Assembly (NCBI GenBank): GCA_910578365.1
Contig: CAJTRC010000080.1
Location: forward strand, 1-11,000
DNA: 11,000 bases
Reading direction: 5' to 3'
From: an uncultured Muribaculaceae bacterium
GTDB lineage: Bacteria > Bacteroidota > Bacteroidia > Bacteroidales > Muribaculaceae
A program made the translations under genes and the position numbers. The notes beneath the pieces were generated by a model. It had not been told where the DNA came from. It worked only from the letters and a program-made list of their open reading frames with translations, and did not search any database. Below, in pieces: positions 6,981 through 11,000 of the stretch (the first letter of the stretch is position 1; every line of letters begins with the position of its first letter).

Positions 6981-7479
6981 CCGCGACTTCGAGAAGAACT
7001 TCCGGCGCCTGTACCTGCCTTTGGGCATGTACGCCTTGCGCCTGTGCGGCAATACCGCACAGGCCGAGGATATTGTACAGGAGGCTTTTCTGAAGTTGTG
7101 GGCAAAGATTGAGGAAGGCCTTGAAATCGATGATTTCAAGGCATATGCCTATGGTGCCGTGCGCAACGAGGCTCTGCACTGGCTGCGCGACTGCGGACGC
7201 CGCGAGGAAGCAGTGGACAACCTGCCCGAGCTTAGCGACGAACAAATCGACACCTCGGAACGCGATGCCGCTCTGTGGCGCGCCATAGAGGCGCTGCCCG
7301 AACGCTGCCGCCGTGTATTCCTGCTCAGCAAGCGCGACGGCCTAAGCCATGCCGAGATTGCCGACGAAATGGGCATTTCGGTTAAAACTGTCGAAAACCA
7401 GATTACCAAGGCTTACAGCCGACTGCGGGGCGAGCTCACCGGATTCCGCATGCCGGTGGTCTTCCTGCCCTTTTTATAA
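6973..7479 (+). CDS. ECF-family RNA polymerase sigma factor (sigma-70 family)
   Basis: This 168-residue protein has the two-domain ECF architecture. Region 2 covers about 8-77, with AEDIVQEAFLKLW (31-43) for -10 recognition and core binding and the following FKAYAYGAVRNEALHWLR. Region 4 covers about 97-155, with a helix-turn-helix at 124-152 (LSHAEIADEMGISVKTVENQ). Length is normal for Bacteroidetes ECF factors paired with FecR-like anti-sigmas. The ATG at 6973 is preferred: it overlaps the upstream stop as ATGAATAA and gives the usual short N terminus. A TTG at 6952 in frame would add seven residues. The gene sits in the middle of an operon, upstream of a barrel protein, an anti-sigma-like protein and a TonB receptor, which suggests control by an extracellular signal. 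It ends with an unusual hydrophobic MPVVFLPFL. Confidence 0.92.
   Translation: MNNRDFEKNFRRLYLPLGMYALRLCGNTAQAEDIVQEAFLKLWAKIEEGLEIDDFKAYAYGAVRNEALHWLRDCGRREEAVDNLPELSDEQIDTSERDAALWRAIEALPERCRRVFLLSKRDGLSHAEIADEMGISVKTVENQITKAYSRLRGELTGFRMPVVFLPFL
7118..7142. repeat. 25-bp inverted repeat inside the sigma factor gene
   Basis: GCCTTGAAATC at 7118-7128 and GATTTCAAGGC at 7132-7142 are exact reverse complements separated by GAT. In the message this would be an 11-bp stem with a 3-nt loop, in the region 2 codons (residues 49-57). It may influence mRNA folding or stability, or be a chance outcome of codon choice; no function is known. Confidence 0.7.
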
Positions 7480-7551
7480 TATTTTTTTTCATTCAGCATA
7501 GGGGGATTTTGCAGAATGTGGCTCTTAGCAATAGAACATCACATTTATGCA

Positions 7552-8121
7552 ATGAAAAAACTTACTATCGCAACCTTGATTTGCTGCTCGGCCCTTGCTG
7601 CCGGAGCAAAGCAGCCCGAAACCGGTTACCGCGGATTTATCGATGCGGATTATGCTTTGTTCAAACACAATGCTCCGGGATTCGCCCGCCAGCACGCCCA
7701 CCATGCCGGCATATCCACCACCCACGGATATCAGATTATACCACAGCTGTTTGTAGGTGCCGGTATTGGTATTGAAAATAACACCTATACCTCCAATTTT
7801 TACTTTCCGGTATTCGCCGATGTGCGCACCGACTTGCAGTTCGGCCGTTTTACCCCCTACGCCGACATGCGTCTGGGCTGGACTTTGGCCTCCGACGGCG
7901 GTTTCCTGTGGCAGACTACCGTGGGCTACCGTTTCAACTGGGGTAGAACTTTCGCCATCAACCTGGGCGTAGGCTGCTACCTGCAGTGTGTAAAATACAA
8001 CTATTACAATTTCGACTACGATAAATGGGACTGGCAGAACCCCGGATACGATCATGGAGATATCACAGTCAGTCACAGAGTGGAAACAGGCCTGATGGTA
8101 CGTCTGGGCATAGAATTCTGA
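7552..8121 (+). CDS. Small outer-membrane beta-barrel protein
   Basis: With the ATG at 7552 the protein has 189 residues and a good signal peptide (MKKLTIATLICCSALAAGA, cleavage about residue 19). An in-frame ATG at 7516 would add twelve residues before the signal and is less likely. The mature part is a run of alternating polar/aromatic strands (for example GYRGFIDADYALF, QLFVGAGIGIE, FTPYADMRLGWTLA, WQTTVGYRFNWG, FAINLGVGCYLQC) and ends in VRLGIEF. A terminal Phe with this spacing is the usual BAM recognition signal for outer-membrane insertion. Size suggests an eight-stranded barrel. Two cysteines lie four residues apart in GCYLQC. It lies 72 bp after the sigma gene and 1 nt before the anti-sigma-like gene. 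The function is unknown; its placement suggests a part in the same signalling or envelope response. Confidence 0.8.
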   Translation: MKKLTIATLICCSALAAGAKQPETGYRGFIDADYALFKHNAPGFARQHAHHAGISTTHGYQIIPQLFVGAGIGIENNTYTSNFYFPVFADVRTDLQFGRFTPYADMRLGWTLASDGGFLWQTTVGYRFNWGRTFAINLGVGCYLQCVKYNYYNFDYDKWDWQNPGYDHGDITVSHRVETGLMVRLGIEF

Positions 8122-8122
8122 C

Positions 8123-8581
8123 ATGAAGACCGAACGATTTAACGAAAGCCTCGACTTTGTGGCCCGCCATTATCGCCGGGGAGCATTCGATACTGCGAGC
8201 GGTCTGCGTCGGCTGGGCTTCCGCCGCCGGCCTGCCATGCTGCGCCGTGTGGCTGTAATAGCCGGAGCAGTTGCCCTGACTGCATCGGCTCTGTTTGTGG
8301 GATATTATAATTTTTATGCTCCGGACGGAACTGACTCCGCTTTACAATCGGCTCCCCCGGCAGGCACTCCTGTGGCCGAGCCCATGAAAGTGGTGCGGCT
8401 GGAATTCAGCAACGCATCACTCAGCGAGGTAACTGATGAAATCTGCCGCGTGTACGGAGTTACTTTGGCAAATATCCCAATAGAGGATTACCGCCTGACT
8501 CTCAGCTACGAAGGCAATGCTTACGACCTGGTGGAAACCATCAACGAACTATTAGGCACAGATATAGTGATATGCGATTGA
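8123..8581 (+). CDS. Compact anti-sigma-like membrane protein with DUF4974-type domain
   Basis: The 152-residue protein is likely the membrane regulator of the ECF sigma factor encoded upstream. Residues 1-42 are basic and cytoplasmic, with a helix LDFVARHYRRGAFDT (10-24) and RRLGFRRRP before the membrane. One transmembrane segment covers about 43-62. A Pro/Ala-rich linker (66-88) leads to a periplasmic domain (89-150) of the DUF4974/STN type, with VVRLEFSNASLSEV at its start. The middle FecR domain and the longer DUF4880-type N terminus of typical FecR proteins are absent, so this is about half the usual length. It starts 1 nt after the barrel gene and overlaps the receptor gene by 10 nt, so it is probably translationally coupled to both. 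Anti-sigma activity is inferred from context and topology; a pure signal-relay protein is the alternative. Confidence 0.78.
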   Translation: MKTERFNESLDFVARHYRRGAFDTASGLRRLGFRRRPAMLRRVAVIAGAVALTASALFVGYYNFYAPDGTDSALQSAPPAGTPVAEPMKVVRLEFSNASLSEVTDEICRVYGVTLANIPIEDYRLTLSYEGNAYDLVETINELLGTDIVICD

Positions 8582-10878
8582 TTCTGCTCATTCTGGCAGT
8601 GACGCTCGGGATGAGCGCCGCTGCCCGGCGAGTGACAGTCGATGTTCACAACGCCGACGCCGAAACTGTGTTCAAGACCCTTATGCAACAGAGCGGCAAA
8701 AACTTTGTGTACGCCGCCGGACTGCTCGACGGCATGAAAATATCGGTGCACGCAAACCACCGCCCTCTGCGCAAAGTACTCGACGATATGTTTCGAAACA
8801 CCGACATCCGCTATAAAATCAAGGGCGACAACGTGATGCTGAGCCGACGACCCGCAAGGATAAAGCCGCTGCCGACGGTGGCGCCACGTATGCTGCCCGA
8901 CAGTGTGGAGCTGCCTTTCGAACTGGCCAACCAGCTGGCCGAGCTGAAAGTAACCGGCTCGCGGCTTCAGAACCGCGCACTGGAGTCGGCCGAAATAGGA
9001 AGCTACAGACTGTCGGCCGAAAAGATAATATATACCCCGCAGATATTCGGCGAGAGCGATGTAGTGAAAACCCTACAGCTCGAGCCGGGTGTATCGGCGG
9101 GTACCGAGGGCATGGCAGGCCTGCACGTGCACGGCGGTAATGCCGACGAAAACCTCTACACCCTCGATAATGTGCCCCTGTACCAGGTAAACCACTTCGC
9201 CGGCCTATTCTCGGCTTTCAACGTCGATGTGGTCAAGTCGGTCGACTTCTACAAATCGAGTTTTCCGGCGCGGCTCGACGGGCGTCTGTCGTCGTTCGTC
9301 GACGTACGCACTCGCGGCGGAGGCGAAGACGGGCATCACGGATTGGCCCGTCTGGGTCTGACCTCGGGCGCGTTCAACATCTCCGGACCCATAGGTCATG
9401 GCGGCACCGGCTATTCGGTAGCACTGCGGCGCTCGTGGTACGATGTACTCACCGCTCCACTACTGGCCATCAACAATAGCCTTAACGACCCCAATTTCGA
9501 TGAGGACCTGCGCTTCCGCTATGCTTTCACCGATTTCAACGCCAAGATTACTCACCGTTTTTCGCCCCGTTCGAATGTCCATTTCATGGTATATTACGGC
9601 GAAGATTTCCTGCAGGGCGGCAACAAGGATAATTCCGACAGCTACAAAGAGGACGACAACAACAAACTGCGCTGGGGCAATCTGGTGGCGTCGGCCGGCT
9701 GGAACTACCGTTTCTCCGACGGACTCTCGGGTGAGTTCACCACCGCATACACCCGTTACTTTTCGGGACTGAAACGCCGCTGGTATTACGCCGAATATGT
9801 GCAGGGCGAGATGAGCAGCGAGAGCCTCGATGTTTCCGACAGCAACAATAATATAAACGACTGGATATTCCGCAGTGATTTCTACTGGAATCCGGCCGAG
9901 GCACACCGACTGAATTTCGGCGCCTCGTACACTTTCCATAATTTCCACCCCACCGACAGCCACCACAGCATTACCACCGACGGCATTCAGGCCATAGTCA
10001 GCGATACCACCGAACGCTACCGGGCCAACGAACTGAACGCCTACATAGGCTACGACTGGCGCCTGTCGGACAGATGGCAGCTCAATGCCGGCCTTCACGG
10101 CTCGCTATTCGCCATCGACAGCAAGCTACACCCGGCAGCGTCGCCGCGCCTGTCGCTGCGATACAGTCCGCGACCCGGCTGGGCCTTCAAGGCCGCCTAC
10201 GGCCGCACGGTGCAGTATGTACACCAGCTGTCGCAAAGCTACATATCGCTGCCTACCGACCAGTGGGTACCCGTTACCGGAAATTTCAAGCCTCAGACAG
10301 CCGACAAAATCAGCATAGGCGCATACCGTTGCATCGGAAGCGACTGGACCGTATCAGCCGAAGCCTACTGGAAGTGGATGCACAACCTGGTTGAATACCG
10401 CACTGACTACTATCTGGCTCCGGCTTGGCAAACCGACCGACGCTTTACTTCGGGCAACGGAAGCGCCAAAGGCGTCGACTTTAAACTTAGCAAGGAAAGC
10501 GGACACATCAGCGGACACCTCGGCTACTCGCTGCTGTGGGCCGACCGACACTTCGCGGAGCGAAACGGCGGAAGACCATACCCCGCCCGCAACGACAACC
10601 GACATAAAATAAACCTGCTGCTGCAGTGGCAGATAAACGACATCTGGAGCATGGGGGCAAGCTGGACCGGCATGTCGGGCAACCGCGTCACCCTACCGAT
10701 ACAGGTATGGGAGTCGCCCATAATCTCCGACTGGAGCGCCGACGTGCCTCTCGACACCGATGTCAACAATTACCGCCTGCCTTTTTATCACCGACTCGAC
10801 CTCAGCTTCACACGCCAGACCCGCCGGGGATACTGGACTTTCAGTCTTTACAATGCTTATTACGCGAGTTCGGGATAA
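8572..10878 (+). CDS. TonB-dependent transducer/receptor with STN domain, C terminus cut by the repeat
   Basis: An outer-membrane receptor that imports a ligand with TonB energy and can signal inward. The signal peptide is about residues 1-18. An STN domain (20-91) follows, the part that contacts the periplasmic end of an anti-sigma protein. After a Pro-rich linker the plug begins near 126-130, with DVVKTLQLEPGVSAG (162-176) and LHVHGGNADENLYTLDNVP (183-201). A large beta-barrel fills the rest. The carboxypeptidase-regulatory-like domain common before the plug in Bacteroidetes receptors is absent. The reading ends at residue 768 with NAY then YASSG; base 10862 starts the inverted repeat, so the last four residues come from it. 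The barrel lacks its final strands and the terminal aromatic residue; related receptors typically continue past the NAY region for several tens of residues. As seen here the protein is probably non-functional or poorly assembled. Confidence 0.88.
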   Translation: MRLILLILAVTLGMSAAARRVTVDVHNADAETVFKTLMQQSGKNFVYAAGLLDGMKISVHANHRPLRKVLDDMFRNTDIRYKIKGDNVMLSRRPARIKPLPTVAPRMLPDSVELPFELANQLAELKVTGSRLQNRALESAEIGSYRLSAEKIIYTPQIFGESDVVKTLQLEPGVSAGTEGMAGLHVHGGNADENLYTLDNVPLYQVNHFAGLFSAFNVDVVKSVDFYKSSFPARLDGRLSSFVDVRTRGGGEDGHHGLARLGLTSGAFNISGPIGHGGTGYSVALRRSWYDVLTAPLLAINNSLNDPNFDEDLRFRYAFTDFNAKITHRFSPRSNVHFMVYYGEDFLQGGNKDNSDSYKEDDNNKLRWGNLVASAGWNYRFSDGLSGEFTTAYTRYFSGLKRRWYYAEYVQGEMSSESLDVSDSNNNINDWIFRSDFYWNPAEAHRLNFGASYTFHNFHPTDSHHSITTDGIQAIVSDTTERYRANELNAYIGYDWRLSDRWQLNAGLHGSLFAIDSKLHPAASPRLSLRYSPRPGWAFKAAYGRTVQYVHQLSQSYISLPTDQWVPVTGNFKPQTADKISIGAYRCIGSDWTVSAEAYWKWMHNLVEYRTDYYLAPAWQTDRRFTSGNGSAKGVDFKLSKESGHISGHLGYSLLWADRHFAERNGGRPYPARNDNRHKINLLLQWQINDIWSMGASWTGMSGNRVTLPIQVWESPIISDWSADVPLDTDVNNYRLPFYHRLDLSFTRQTRRGYWTFSLYNAYYASSG

Positions 10879-11000
10879 GAACTTTATGATTTTCAACCAA
10901 GCAAAAGACAACATAGAGTATTGGGCGGCCTTTCAAGGTCGCCTGATTTATTTGTACAGTTTGGTGTTGTTAATCCCAGAGGACAAGCTGCCCGTTTGAC
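10862..11000. mobile_element. Right arm of the inverted repeat; probable end of an insertion sequence
   Basis: Bases 10862-10994 mirror 1-133 exactly; 10995-11000 continue the same element beyond what the left side shows. The outermost visible motif is ACGCGAGTTCGGGATAAG, with AGTTC-N7-GAACT at 10867-10883, which could be part of a transposase-binding terminal repeat. A hairpin at 10924-10943 (GGCGGCCTT against AAGGTCGCC, one G-T pair) could shield the element from incoming transcription, as in many IS. It interrupts the receptor gene. No transposase is recognisable in the 139 bases visible, so the IS call is inference. A contig end inside a repeat is compatible with it. Confidence 0.7.
10886..10999 (+). 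CDS. Candidate 37-residue ORF inside the repeat element
   Basis: An ATG 24 bp inside the element opens a 37-codon frame ending at 10997-10999. It encodes a short peptide with an acidic N-terminal half (MIFNQAKDNIEYW), a hydrophobic stretch LIYLYSLVLLIP and the end EDKLPV. No family is recognised. The same frame is present in the left copy (109 down to the window edge), with its stop outside the window. It may be a small IS-encoded peptide, a remnant, or a chance frame; nothing besides its length supports translation. Confidence 0.2.
   Translation: MIFNQAKDNIEYWAAFQGRLIYLYSLVLLIPEDKLPV

Noticed and set aside
6129..7139. 336-codon open frame on the minus strand
   Set aside because: It crosses opposite two FKBP genes and the sigma gene, which are all intact, and has no family resemblance or start signal.
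7480..7551. Separate promoter or terminator before the barrel gene
   Set aside because: TTTG at 7508-7511 is not followed by a TAnnTTTG box at 19-21 bp, and the T-run at about 7481-7490 has no stem before it.
7516..7551. Earlier ATG for the barrel protein
   Set aside because: It would put twelve residues before a well-formed signal peptide that begins MKK at 7552.

Overview
The window looks like chromosomal DNA of a member of the Bacteroidales. The gene families are typical of that order: an ECF sigma factor with a DUF4974-type anti-sigma protein and an STN-bearing TonB receptor, a WbqC-like protein and FKBP-type isomerases. The two promoter candidates that can be read also match the Bacteroidetes form (TTTG, about 19 bp, TAnnTTTG), and Shine-Dalgarno sequences are not evident. 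Genus cannot be fixed from sequence reading alone. The fairly GC-rich coding DNA would fit Muribaculaceae- or Alistipes-like lineages, but that is only a guess.

Layout. The window is almost symmetrical around a divergent promoter region at 5483-5624. To the left, on the minus strand, are five housekeeping genes: a THUMP-domain rRNA methyltransferase of the RlmL/YpsC type, a WbqC-like protein, a MalY/PatB-type PLP enzyme, diaminopimelate epimerase (dapF) and malate dehydrogenase (mdh). Two junctions overlap, by 16 nt and by 1 nt, so at least parts form an operon. To the right, on the plus strand, are six tightly packed genes: a cytoplasmic FklB-like FKBP isomerase, a secreted FKBP isomerase, an ECF sigma factor, a small outer-membrane beta-barrel protein, a very short single-pass anti-sigma-like protein and a TonB-dependent receptor with an N-terminal STN domain. 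The last three and the sigma factor look like a cell-surface signalling system: the receptor's STN domain signals to the periplasmic domain of the anti-sigma, which controls the sigma factor. A dedicated barrel protein and two prolyl isomerases are attached to the same transcription unit.

Edges. The first 133 bases are a perfect reverse complement of 10862-10994. The repeat is AT-richer than the genes. It starts 11 bp after the mdh stop on the left, and it cuts off the end of the TonB receptor on the right. The simplest reading is two inverted copies of one insertion sequence whose inner ends are seen here, with the rest of each copy outside the window. Because both window edges lie inside the repeat, these may also be contig ends.

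Other unusual structure: a perfect 26-bp palindrome inside the signal-peptide codons of the secreted FKBP, a 25-bp inverted repeat (11-bp arms) inside the sigma factor gene, and a charged tail with 10-residue repeats on the rRNA methyltransferase. No gene-free stretch exceeds 300 bases; the longest, 1144-1298, holds no feature that I can support. No tRNA, rRNA or CRISPR was seen.
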